Source: Rhodothermales bacterium (lineage in GTDB: Bacteria; Bacteroidota; Rhodothermia; Rhodothermales; JAHQVL01). From it: a stretch of DNA of 64,000 bases. The position numbers and the translations under genes were made by a program. This document shows positions 1 through 8,351 of this stretch, one piece after another; the stretch's first letter is position 1; every line of letters begins with the position of its first letter. Location of the stretch: positions 248,001 through 312,000 of the forward strand of contig JAWKNW010000002.1 in assembly GCA_041391505.1 (NCBI GenBank), in the 5' to 3' direction. Under the pieces are notes generated by a model, which was not told the DNA's origin, did not search any database, and saw nothing but the letters and a program-made list of their open reading frames with translations.

Positions 1-1959
1 GGGCTGCGTGAAGTTGTACGCGAGGCCGGGTTCAGACTTCAGGTAGGGCTCGATCTCTTCCGCGATGCGTTCCTTGGTGACGCCGGCGCGCCATGCCTCG
101 CGCGGTTTGAGGATGATCCAGACGTCGGTCTGATGCACGCCCATCCAGTCGTTCGCGAGGTCGGAGCGGCCCGTCTTGGGGACGACCGTCTGGATCTCGG
201 GGATGTTGGCCATCAGCTTGCCGGCGAACCAGTTCGCGTTCTCCACCGACTCCTCGAGGGTGACGCTGGGCATGCGCACCTGTTCGACGAGGATCGACCC
301 CTCGTCCAGCTCCGGCAGAAACTCCGTGCCGAGCATCGGCATCAGGATCAGCGCCGCCACCAGCACCGTCAGCGCCCCGCCGAAGATCACGAACTTGCGG
401 TCGAGGAACGTCTCCAGGAAGCGCTGATACAGCGGGCGCAGCCATTCCATGAGGTAGTTGCGCCGGACCCGGATCCCTTTGCGGAACACGATGGCCGCCA
501 TGGCGGGGATGTAGACGAGCGCCAGCACAAGCGATCCGAGCACGGCCGTGGCCACGGTGATGGCCATCGGGCGGAACAGGATGCCTTCCATGCCCTGGAA
601 CGTGACGATCGGCACATAGACCAGGAGGATGATGAGGACGCCGAAGAAGATGGGGCGCGCCACTTCGCGGGCCGACTCGCGGAGGACCTCCGCCACCGGC
701 CGGCGCTGGTTCTCCTGTAATCGGTGCACCATATTCTCGATCATCACCACCGAGCCGTCCACCACCATCCCGAAGTCGATCGCGCCGAGGCTCATCAGGT
801 TGGCCGCCAGCCCGAACTCGCGCATGCCGATAAACGCGAAGAGCATCGAGAGGGGGATGACCGAGGCCACGAGCAGCGCGCCGGAGATTTCGCCCAGCAT
901 GATCAGCAGCACGACGATGACGAGCATGCCGCCTTCGACCAGGTTCACCTCGAGCGTCCCCGTGGTGCGTTCGATGAGATCGGACTGGTCGTAGAACTTC
1001 TCGACGGTCACGCCCTGGGGCAGGCCGGCGTTGATCTCGTCGAGCTTGGCCTCGACGTCGCGGATGACTTCGCGGCCGTTGCCGCCGCGGAGCATCATCA
1101 CGATGCCCGTCACCACCTCGCCCTCGCCGTTTTGCGTCACGGCGCCCTGCCGCAGCTGCCGGCCTTCCTTCACCGTGGCGATGTCGCGAACGTAGATCGG
1201 GCGCTCGCCGCGCCGCGTGACCACCACCTGCTCGATATCGCCTGTCTGCCCGATCTGACCGAACCCGCGGATGATGTACTGCTCGCGGTTGTGGGTCAGG
1301 TAGTTGCCGCCCGAGACGCTGTTGTTCTGCTCGATGGCGTCCATCACCTCCTTCAGCCCGATGCCGTAGGTCCGCATCCGATCGGGCGAGACGATGACGT
1401 CGTATTGTTTGACGTACCCGCCGAAGGCCGTGATTTCCGTCACGCCGGAGACGGTCTTGAGCTGCGGCGCGACGAGCCAGTCCTGGATCGTCCGCAACTC
1501 GGTCAGCGAATAGTTGTCGCCGCGTACCCGGTACTGGTAGATCTCGCCCAGCGCGGTCGAGATGGGACCCAGCTGCGGCGCAGAGACCCCCATCGGGAGG
1601 ACATCCGCCACGCTCTGCAGGCGCTGGCTGACGAGCTGCCGGGCGAAGTAGATGTCCGTCGACTCGTCGAACTCGATCGTCACGGCCGAGAGGCCGAACT
1701 GGGAGATGGAGCGGACCTCGCGGACTTCCGGAAGACCGTTCATCGCGGTTTCGATCGGGAAGCTGACGAGTTTCTCGACTTCGAACGGCGAGTAGCGGCC
1801 GGCCTTCGTGATGACGAGCACCTGAACCGGGGTGACATCCGGCAGCGAGTTGATCGGCAGGTTGAGCAGCGCCGATACCCCGCCCAGCGCGATGATCAGC
1901 ACCAGTGAAAGCGCCACGAACTTCTGGCGCAGACTAAAATCGATGATCTTGTTTAGCAT
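1..1959 (-). CDS. Heavy-metal efflux RND transporter, CzcA/CusA type (3'-truncated by window edge)
   Basis: The minus-strand frame starts at ATG 1959 and stays open to base 1, giving 653 residues, the N-terminal part of a protein that is usually about 1,040 aa. Features of the HME-RND family are visible: an N-terminal membrane helix (about residues 13-32), the periplasmic porter motif NSLPDVTPVQV, and the helix-4 motif DFGMVVDGSVVMIEN, whose acidic residue lies in the proton relay. These pumps are inner-membrane proton antiporters that export metal cations through a tripartite complex. The adaptor gene ends 57 bp upstream, and a divergent two-component system lies beyond it. The substrate metal cannot be read from the sequence. 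The C-terminal third lies outside the window. Confidence 0.93.
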   Translation of the reverse strand, partial: MLNKIIDFSLRQKFVALSLVLIIALGGVSALLNLPINSLPDVTPVQVLVITKAGRYSPFEVEKLVSFPIETAMNGLPEVREVRSISQFGLSAVTIEFDESTDIYFARQLVSQRLQSVADVLPMGVSAPQLGPISTALGEIYQYRVRGDNYSLTELRTIQDWLVAPQLKTVSGVTEITAFGGYVKQYDVIVSPDRMRTYGIGLKEVMDAIEQNNSVSGGNYLTHNREQYIIRGFGQIGQTGDIEQVVVTRRGERPIYVRDIATVKEGRQLRQGAVTQNGEGEVVTGIVMMLRGGNGREVIRDVEAKLDEINAGLPQGVTVEKFYDQSDLIERTTGTLEVNLVEGGMLVIVVLLIMLGEISGALLVASVIPLSMLFAFIGMREFGLAANLMSLGAIDFGMVVDGSVVMIENMVHRLQENQRRPVAEVLRESAREVARPIFFGVLIILLVYVPIVTFQGMEGILFRPMAITVATAVLGSLVLALVYIPAMAAIVFRKGIRVRRNYLMEWLRPLYQRFLETFLDRKFVIFGGALTVLVAALILMPMLGTEFLPELDEGSILVEQVRMPSVTLEESVENANWFAGKLMANIPEIQTVVPKTGRSDLANDWMGVHQTDVWIILKPREAWRAGVTKERIAEEIEPYLKSEPGLAYNFTQP

Positions 1960-2016
1960 CGGACCGATGGGACAGCTGGCGGAACGCCTGGTGGAAAGGC
2001 TGGAGGATGGACGGGG

Positions 2017-3258
2017 CTATTCTTCGCCGAATTGCTCGAACCGGCTCAACGCCTTCAGATTGAACACCTGGGTCGTGGCCACTTCCTCGCCTTCCCGCAA
2101 TCCCTCGACCACCTGGGCGCGGTCGTCCGTCAGCCGGCCGAGGGTGATGATGCGCTGCTCGAACCCGTTGTCGCCGGCCTTGACGAAAACCGACGCCCGG
2201 TTGCCCTCATACAGAACCGCTGCCAGCGGCACCGACAGCGTGTGGGGGGCGCTCTGCGCGCGGATGTCCACCTGCACGGCCTGGCCGGGACGCGGCCACC
2301 CGTTTTCGGTGGCGGCGAGGATGTTGGCGATGACCGACCGGTTTTCTTCCCCGAGGGCCGGATTGATCGTGGCGATGCGGGCCAGCAGCCGGCGCCCCTG
2401 CGCCTCGACGCTCTGGATGGACACGGTGTCGCCGGACTGGATCAGTTCGGCTTCCTCCGGCGGCACGAACCCGCGGATGAGGACGTGCGCGGGGTTGACC
2501 AGGCTCATCATCTGCTGATAGGCCGTCACCGACTGGCCGAGATCGATATCGTGCTGGTCGATGACGCCGGTGATCGGCGCGCGGACGGCCAGCATCGGGC
2601 CGGCGCCCGTTTCTTCGGACCAGCCGGCGACCGTCTCCGGCGAGATGCCGAGGGCGGAGATGCGGGCGTTGGCCGCGCTGTATTCGGCTTTGGCCCGGCT
2701 GAGATCCGCTTCCGTTTTCTCCAGCGTATTCTGCGCGGCGATCTTTTTCTCCACCAGCTGCTTGAGGCGTTCGGCCTGCTGCTGCTGGTAGCTCAGCTCG
2801 GCGCGGGCGCGCATCACGTCGGCCACCAGGCCGGCGTATTCGAGGCTTTCGAGTTCGAGCAGAATCTGCCCCTGGCGCACGGCTTCGCCCTCATGGGCAT
2901 GAATCCGGACGATACGCCCGCTGATCGGCGCGCTGACGAGCGCAAAATGTTCGGGAGCCGGCAGCACTTCGCCCGGCACGCGCAGCGAAAAAGGCATCGC
3001 GGAGGCCGAAACGGCCTCGGTGCGCACGTCGAGCTGGTCGACCTGCCGCGCGTCGAGACGCACCAGGTTGGTCGCGGCGACGGCCTCCATCTGAAGCGAC
3101 GGAGGCACCTCCACGGCCGCGGCCACCGGTGGCGGTTCGGGGTCGCCGCAGCCGCTGACGACCAGCACGAGTCCTGTAAACAGCCCCAGGGCCGGACGAA
3201 GGAAGGGCAAGCGCGCGCCGGTAGCCGGCGCCTTGCGGGACACAAGACAAATGGACAT
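2017..3258 (-). CDS. RND efflux periplasmic adaptor lipoprotein, CzcB/CusB type
   Basis: This 413 aa protein has a signal peptide ending in a lipobox (VVSGC, Cys37), so it is probably lipid-anchored in the periplasm. The order is barrel-sandwich half (about 80-130, VSAPISGRIVRIHAHEGE), a coiled-coil hairpin rich in Glu, Gln and Lys (about 150-210), the second half-motif (VRAPITGVIDQHDIDLGQ), then the beta-barrel and membrane-proximal domains. This is the membrane-fusion component that links the RND pump to an outer-membrane channel. It lies first in a minus-strand operon with the pump. No outer-membrane TolC-like gene is visible, but it could lie beyond the left edge. Confidence 0.92.
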   Translation of the reverse strand: MSICLVSRKAPATGARLPFLRPALGLFTGLVLVVSGCGDPEPPPVAAAVEVPPSLQMEAVAATNLVRLDARQVDQLDVRTEAVSASAMPFSLRVPGEVLPAPEHFALVSAPISGRIVRIHAHEGEAVRQGQILLELESLEYAGLVADVMRARAELSYQQQQAERLKQLVEKKIAAQNTLEKTEADLSRAKAEYSAANARISALGISPETVAGWSEETGAGPMLAVRAPITGVIDQHDIDLGQSVTAYQQMMSLVNPAHVLIRGFVPPEEAELIQSGDTVSIQSVEAQGRRLLARIATINPALGEENRSVIANILAATENGWPRPGQAVQVDIRAQSAPHTLSVPLAAVLYEGNRASVFVKAGDNGFEQRIITLGRLTDDRAQVVEGLREGEEVATTQVFNLKALSRFEQFGEE

Positions 3259-3475
3259 GACGGGGTCCTGTAAAAGCTAGCACTGACCAGGTAAGCGCGC
3301 GCGCCGGGAACGGGGGCGGGACGCGCCGGCGATGGGCTGATGCACCACCCTACCGGCAACAACGGGTACGGGCACATACATCGGACGCCGAGGAGCGGAG
3401 GATGGCCCGCGGTTCACCTCGGCATCGCCAACAGGTCTATGGTACGTCGCAACGGTTTAACAGAACCACCCCTAA

Positions 3476-3518
3476 CATGAGAAGACCATGAGTATCACGC
3501 GCATGAGAACTCCATGAG
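3476..3518 (+). promoter_or_regulatory. Candidate response-regulator operator (four CATGAG boxes)
   Basis: Two copies of the 17-mer CATGAGAANNCCATGAG begin at 3476 and 3502. The four CATGAG half-sites start at 3476, 3487, 3502 and 3513, so within each copy the spacing is 11 bp. One helical turn is the typical half-site spacing for OmpR/PhoB-family dimers. The boxes sit in the 335 bp gap (3259-3593) between the divergent efflux operon and the response regulator gene, and a reverse-oriented copy lies at 6643-6663. Binding by the neighbouring regulator is inference. I see nothing else recognisable in this gap apart from a weak TATTTTG at 3559. Confidence 0.55.
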
Positions 3519-3593
3519 AATGGACCTCTATCGTTAGCGATATCATGAAAGCGGCGGGTATTTTGGGTAGTATGACGGCGAAGCACCACTAAT

Positions 3594-4280
3594 ATGTCTA
3601 TGAAAATACTGCTCGTGGAAGACGAGCCGCGCGTCGCGGCGTTTGTTGAACAGGGTCTGAGCGAAGAGGGGTACGACATCACCTGGGCTGCCGACGGCGA
3701 AAAAGCGCTGTCGAAAGGGCTCGAAGGGACGTACGATCTCGTCTTGCTCGACGTACGGCTTCCCGACATCTCCGGCATCGAGGTGTGCCGCCAGCTGCGC
3801 CTCGTTTCGCCGGCGCTCCCCATCCTCATGCTCACGGCGCTCGACGCCGTGGAGGATCGCGTCGCCGGGTTGCGCGCCGGCGCGGACGACTATCTCCCCA
3901 AGCCGTTCGCCTTCAACGAACTCCTCGCGCGCATCGAGGCGCTGCTTCGCCGCGCCCGGCTGGCTCCCGGGGCGCAGGCGCTCCGCGAGGGATCGCTCGT
4001 GCTCGACCCGATCACCCGCACCTGTTCGTCAGGAGGCACCCCCTGCGAGCTAACGCAGAAAGAATTCGATCTTCTGGCGTATTTTCTTGCCCGAAAGGAA
4101 CAGGTGCTCAGCCGGGAGGATATCCACCGGGACGTCTGGGGGCACGATTTCGACCGGGGCACCAATCTGATCGATGTGTACGTCGGATATGTCCGGCGCA
4201 AGTTGCAGGACGCCGGCAGTGCCGCCCGCATCGAGGCCGTCCGCGGCATCGGGTATCGGTTTCTGCCGAACCCGGACTGA
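3594..4280 (+). CDS. OmpR/PhoB-family response regulator
   Basis: This 228 aa protein has an N-terminal receiver domain (acidic pair DE at 10-11, phosphoacceptor Asp53 in LLDVRLPD, conserved Lys103 in YLPKPF) and a C-terminal winged-helix DNA-binding domain (about 128-226, ending VRGIGYRF). It is a transcription factor activated by phosphotransfer from a sensor kinase, very probably the one encoded 45 bp downstream. The divergent metal-efflux genes suggest a CusR/CzcR-like metal-response role. A second in-frame ATG at 3600 is an equally possible start. The four CATGAG boxes just upstream suggest autoregulation. Confidence 0.93.
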   Translation: MSMKILLVEDEPRVAAFVEQGLSEEGYDITWAADGEKALSKGLEGTYDLVLLDVRLPDISGIEVCRQLRLVSPALPILMLTALDAVEDRVAGLRAGADDYLPKPFAFNELLARIEALLRRARLAPGAQALREGSLVLDPITRTCSSGGTPCELTQKEFDLLAYFLARKEQVLSREDIHRDVWGHDFDRGTNLIDVYVGYVRRKLQDAGSAARIEAVRGIGYRFLPNPD

Positions 4281-4325
4281 TCGCCGGGCCGGCACCGCGT
4301 CACGCTATCTTATAGAGAACATCCG

Positions 4326-5837
4326 TTGAGCACGTCATCGACAGACCGAGCCTCCCGTCGCAGCACCTTTCGGCGCCGGCTTGTCCTGTCCCAGGGCCTC
4401 GTCCTCGCCCTCGCCTTCCTCATCATCGGGGTGCTGTGCTGGCTGGCCACCTTCGGCTGGCTGCATTACCACGCCTGGACGCTCCTCGAGGAGGAGGCGC
4501 AGGAGATCAATTTCCATATCGTCGGCCTCGACGGCGAGCTGGCGCCCGAGCGCTACGCCTGGTACGAGCCGCACCACCTCTACCGGGAGCCCCGGCTGGA
4601 CCCGTACTTCGCCCAGGTATTCGACCTCAGCGGCGACGTCATCCACGCGTCCAGCAATACGCGGCTGTTCCTCGCCCCCTTTCCGGACACCCTGGTCACC
4701 TACAGCACGTCGGCTTTCGGCACCTTCAGCGTGCTGAACACCCTCACGATCGACGACTCCCAGCTGTATTTCGGCAACTACCCCATCATCGGGCGCAACG
4801 GCCGGAAGCTCGGAACGCTGCAGATCGCGCGGTACGAACCCAACATCCCCGGGCGGCTGAAGGAGATCGCGGTCGGGCTTTCGATCGGCCTGATCGTCCT
4901 GCTGTTTCTCCTGCTCTTCCTCACCGACCGCGTGGCGGTCCGCGCCCTGGGGCCGCTGACCTCGATCACCCGCTTCGCCAACGCGCTTTCGCCGAACCGG
5001 ATGGACGAGCGCATCCCCATCCCGGCGGAGGCCGACTGGGAGACCACCCGGCTCGCGGAGACGCTGAATGCCCTGCTGGATCGGCTCGAAGGCGCGCTGG
5101 AGAACATGCGCCGGTTCACGTCGAATGCCGCGCACGAGCTGCAGACGCCGCTGACGGTCCTGCGCGGGCATGTCGAGATCTCGCTGCGCCGGCCGCGGAC
5201 ACCCGAGGCGTATCAGGCGACGCTCCACACCCTGGCCGGCGAGATCGACGGCATGAGCCGCACGATCCGGAGCCTGCTTACGCTGGCCAGGCTCGAGCGC
5301 GGCCGCGTCGTCCTGGCCGGCGGTTTTTTCGACCTCTCCGAACTGATTCGGGAAGAGACCGTCCCCTTCGCGCGGCTGGCCAGGGAAAAAGGGCTGAGCT
5401 GGACGGAAGACCTCCAGACGCCGGCCCTGATGAAGGGGCATCCCGACCTCATGCGGGATGTGATCCGGAACGTCCTCGAAAATGCCCTGAAGTTCACCCA
5501 GAAGGGCGGAATCGCCGTCTCGACGAAAGTCGACGGGGATCGGATTGCGTTTACCGTGAACGACAGCGGCATCGGGATCGATTCCGAGTCGCTTCCCTTT
5601 GTCACGGAGCGCTTCTTCCGGGTGGAGTCCGCGCAGGGCGCCGGCAGCGGGCTGGGCCTGTCGCTGGTGGACCAGATCGTGGCGCTGCACGACGGGTCGC
5701 TCGAGATTTCGTCCCGACCGTCGGTGGGCACCACGGTGCGCATCCATTTCCCGCGCATGCCCGATGACCCGACGCCGTCCGGGGATGCGCATCGAGACGT
5801 CACCCATCCCCCCGAACCGCACCCCTCCCTGGCATGA
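4326..5837 (+). CDS. Sensor histidine kinase, CusS-like
   Basis: This 503 aa membrane kinase has TM1 at about 21-46, a periplasmic sensor region of about 135 residues, TM2 at about 181-200, a HAMP linker, the H-box with His270 (NAAHELQTPL), an N-box (NVLENALKF) and ATP-binding G-boxes (NDSGIGI, GSGLGLSLV). It should autophosphorylate and pass phosphate to the upstream regulator. The start is a TTG 45 bp after that gene. The periplasmic part is rich in Tyr, His and Glu (WYEPHHLYREP), which would suit metal sensing, but that is inference. Its last bases overlap the next gene by 4 bp. Confidence 0.92.
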   Translation: MSTSSTDRASRRSTFRRRLVLSQGLVLALAFLIIGVLCWLATFGWLHYHAWTLLEEEAQEINFHIVGLDGELAPERYAWYEPHHLYREPRLDPYFAQVFDLSGDVIHASSNTRLFLAPFPDTLVTYSTSAFGTFSVLNTLTIDDSQLYFGNYPIIGRNGRKLGTLQIARYEPNIPGRLKEIAVGLSIGLIVLLFLLLFLTDRVAVRALGPLTSITRFANALSPNRMDERIPIPAEADWETTRLAETLNALLDRLEGALENMRRFTSNAAHELQTPLTVLRGHVEISLRRPRTPEAYQATLHTLAGEIDGMSRTIRSLLTLARLERGRVVLAGGFFDLSELIREETVPFARLAREKGLSWTEDLQTPALMKGHPDLMRDVIRNVLENALKFTQKGGIAVSTKVDGDRIAFTVNDSGIGIDSESLPFVTERFFRVESAQGAGSGLGLSLVDQIVALHDGSLEISSRPSVGTTVRIHFPRMPDDPTPSGDAHRDVTHPPEPHPSLA

Positions 5838-6637
5838 AGCAGTACATCTACGCCGGCGGACGGACGCGCGCATGGGTCGTGATGGGTCTTGTCGTGATGC
5901 TTTTCGGCGCGGGGATGCCCGCGCAGGCGCAGCGGGCTGACCTCCGGCGCTACGTCGACTGGGGGCTGCGCGACCCGATCCGCCTCGCCCGCATGCCGGA
6001 CCGCACGTCGGCCTATATCCTCACGGGGGCGCTCGTCGTCGTCGGCACGATCAGTCTGGTGGATGCCGGCATCACGGACGAGGTGCAGGAAGGGTATCGC
6101 GGGGCGTTCAAGACGTACACCGATTTTACGAACAATTTTGGCGGGCCGTACGCCGTAGCCCCCGTGGCCGGCGTGCTCGGCGTGTCGCTGTTGACCAGAA
6201 ATCGCCGGTTTCAGGACGCCGCCTTTACGTCGGCGCAGGCCCTGGGGTATGCCGGCCTGCTCACGATCGGTATCAAAGCGGTAATCGGCCGGCACCGGCC
6301 GGCGGACAGCGACTCGCCGTACGTTTTTACGCCGTTTTCGGGCGATACCTCCTTTCCTTCGGGCCACACGACCGCCGTCACGGCGATACTCGTCCCCTGG
6401 GCGCTCTACTATCCGCACCCGATCACCTGGGCGCTGGTCGGGTTCGGCGCCGGCGGGACGGCGCTGGCGCGCATCGCCAAGAATCGGCACTGGGCTTCCG
6501 ATGTCGCCATGGGCGGCTTCATCGGGACGACCATGGCGATCAGCCTATCCCGGCTTCATCACCGCTTCGACGACCGCCCGATGCCCGTCCAGGCACGGCT
6601 CGGACGCGACGGAATGGCGCTTACATTCACTTTCTAA
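5834..6637 (+). CDS. PAP2-superfamily membrane phosphatase
   Basis: This 267 aa protein starts at an ATGA overlap with the kinase stop, so it is translationally coupled. All three PAP2 motifs are present: KAVIGRHRP, PSGHTTA, and a third ARIAKNRHWASD in which Ala replaces the usual Ser before Arg. An N-terminal signal/TM segment (about 17-34) is followed by several hydrophobic helices. Family members dephosphorylate lipid phosphates such as undecaprenyl pyrophosphate or phosphatidate at the membrane. Its place in a two-component operon suggests it belongs to an envelope-stress or metal-response regulon. The exact substrate is unknown. Confidence 0.88.
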   Translation: MKQYIYAGGRTRAWVVMGLVVMLFGAGMPAQAQRADLRRYVDWGLRDPIRLARMPDRTSAYILTGALVVVGTISLVDAGITDEVQEGYRGAFKTYTDFTNNFGGPYAVAPVAGVLGVSLLTRNRRFQDAAFTSAQALGYAGLLTIGIKAVIGRHRPADSDSPYVFTPFSGDTSFPSGHTTAVTAILVPWALYYPHPITWALVGFGAGGTALARIAKNRHWASDVAMGGFIGTTMAISLSRLHHRFDDRPMPVQARLGRDGMALTFTF

Positions 6638-6642
6638 TCGGA

Positions 6643-6663
6643 CTCTCACGCAGTTCTCATCGG
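6643..6663 (-). promoter_or_regulatory. Third copy of the 11-bp-spaced CATGAG operator
   Basis: Read on the minus strand this is GATGAGAACTGCGTGAGAG, very close to the CATGAGAACTCCATGAGA copy at 3502. The two half-sites start 11 bp apart (CTCACG at 6645, CTCATC at 6656 on the plus strand). It lies just after the PAP2 stop codon and about 190 bp before the first gene of the multiheme locus; a lone CTCATG follows at 6715. I infer that the upstream response regulator may also act here. The rest of the 212 bp gap shows nothing I recognise. Confidence 0.45.
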
Positions 6664-6849
6664 TTCGTGCGCATCTTATCCGGTGGCGCGGCATTGTTTT
6701 TGAAAACCGAAGATCTCATGTCGCTGCACTGTTTTAAGCTCCTCCAAGAGCCCTCGGAATAACCAAAAGGGGTCGATCCAGAGACCATTAGCACTGCGGC
6801 CTGCGATGCGGGCCGGCCGATTCACTCATCCCCTCCTCGGATACACCGT

Positions 6850-7701
6850 ATGAAGTCGCACCGTTCGGCGCTCCTGGCCGTGCTCTGGCTGGCCATCGCC
6901 GCATACCCGCTCATCGAAGGCTTCGCCTATTACCACGCGCCGCTCCAGGAGCGGCCGTACATGGCGGCGCACACCGAATTCAGGCCGTCCGGTTTTATCG
7001 GGCAGGGTCTGGGGATCATCGGCAGCCTGATGATGCTCGTCGGCGTGAGCACCTACATGTTCCGGAAGCGCTCGACGATGATGCAGAAGCTCGGCAAGCT
7101 GCGCGGCTGGCTCACGTTTCACATCTTCCTGTGCACGCTCGGGCCGTTCCTGGTGCTGTTGCACACCACGTTCAAGTTTGGCAACATCGCCTCCATCTCT
7201 TTCTGGAGCATGGCCATCGTCGTGGGGAGCGGCATATTCGGGCGCTACGTGTACGTCCACATCCCGAAGACCGCAAACGGGCAGTTCTATACCGCGAGCG
7301 ATCTGAAGCGGGCGCAGTCGGTGCTCGGCCAGCGCCTGGCCGGCGTGACGGGGCTGGCCCAGGACCAGATCGAGAGCCTCTTCGCCGGGATGCCGGCGGC
7401 CAGCAGCATCCCGGGCGCCGTCGTCCAGACGCTGCGGTTCCAGTTGGGCAAGCGGAGGCTGCAATCGAACCTCGAAGGCGCGCTACAGGCGCGCGGCGTC
7501 GACGGCGACCGGGTCAAAACCGCGCTGCCGCTGTTCCTGAACCACATCGAACTCCAGCTCCGGCAGCAGACGCTGGGGCCGTTCGTGCGCGCTTTCGGCT
7601 ACTGGCACGTGCTGCATATCCCGCTCGCCCTCGTCATGCTGGCCGCCTTCCTGATCCACATCGCCGTCGCCATCGCCTTCGGCTATACGTGGGTCCTCTG
7701 A
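6850..7701 (+). CDS. Di-heme cytochrome b-like integral membrane protein
   Basis: This 283 aa protein has hydrophobic segments at about 7-25, 52-68, 93-108, 117-132 and 252-280. Two helices each carry a histidine pair 14 residues apart: His91/His105 (FHIFLCTLG...LLHTT) and His256/His270 (LHIPLALVM...FLIHIA). That geometry is typical of transmembrane b-type di-heme proteins (NarI, cytochrome b561, ferric reductase folds), so I infer transfer of electrons from the quinone pool or a cytoplasmic donor across the inner membrane. A soluble segment of about 100 residues lies between the helix pairs. It opens the multiheme locus. I do not recognise a named family, so the heme assignment rests on the His spacing. 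Confidence 0.7.
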   Translation: MKSHRSALLAVLWLAIAAYPLIEGFAYYHAPLQERPYMAAHTEFRPSGFIGQGLGIIGSLMMLVGVSTYMFRKRSTMMQKLGKLRGWLTFHIFLCTLGPFLVLLHTTFKFGNIASISFWSMAIVVGSGIFGRYVYVHIPKTANGQFYTASDLKRAQSVLGQRLAGVTGLAQDQIESLFAGMPAASSIPGAVVQTLRFQLGKRRLQSNLEGALQARGVDGDRVKTALPLFLNHIELQLRQQTLGPFVRAFGYWHVLHIPLALVMLAAFLIHIAVAIAFGYTWVL

Positions 7702-7730
7702 GCTCCATCCAACGCAAGCCACGCTCCATC

Positions 7731-8351
7731 ATGCTCGCACGAATCACCCAGAGTCGCTACTTCCTGCTGTACGTCCTCGCCGGCTTCGCGCTGTTCGCGG
7801 CCATCTGGTTCGGCGCGCGCCGCCCGCCGGCTGCCGGCGTCGCCTCGAACTGGACCGCCGCGCCGGAGACGGCCCGGGCGCAGACCGCCGCCGCCGGCGA
7901 CGAGACGTTCACGCCCGACAAGAGCAACGTCAATCCCTCGATGCATTCCCAGCTCGAAGCGCTGCGGATGCGCCTCGTCGAGACGCCGGACGACACCACG
8001 CACCTTTTCCGGTTCGCCCGCCTGCTGCAGGACGCGCACCAGCCCGAGGAGGCCGCGCGCAACTACAAGCATTATCTGGCGCTCCATCCCGAAAACCGGC
8101 AGGTCTGGCTCGACCTCACGCAGACCTACGGCGAACTCGAACAGTGGGACGAAGCGCTGCGCACCGTCGACGACATGCTCGCGCGGTACGCGGACGACCC
8201 GTCTGGTTTGTACAACAAGGGGGCCATTCTGGCCAACACCTCCCGTTTCGAGGAAGCGCGCGCCATATGGACGAAGGTCGCCGACCAGATCGACGATCCT
8301 GACGTCGCGGTGATGGCGCGTCATTCCCTGCAAAAGCTGCCTCCCTCTTAA
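7731..8351 (+). CDS. Membrane-anchored TPR protein (CcmH/NrfG-like)
   Basis: This 206 aa protein starts at ATG 7731, 29 bp after the cytochrome b gene, with one N-terminal TM segment (about 11-28) and then TPR-type helices (about 95-200; motifs ARLLQDAHQPEEAARNYKHY, YNKGAILANTSRFEEA). NrfG/CcmH-type TPR proteins act as periplasmic chaperones that present CXXCH apocytochromes for heme attachment. Its place directly before three multiheme cytochromes suggests such a role here, or a scaffold role. Its stop overlaps the next ATG by one base (TAATG), so translation is coupled. Confidence 0.8.
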   Translation: MLARITQSRYFLLYVLAGFALFAAIWFGARRPPAAGVASNWTAAPETARAQTAAAGDETFTPDKSNVNPSMHSQLEALRMRLVETPDDTTHLFRFARLLQDAHQPEEAARNYKHYLALHPENRQVWLDLTQTYGELEQWDEALRTVDDMLARYADDPSGLYNKGAILANTSRFEEARAIWTKVADQIDDPDVAVMARHSLQKLPPS

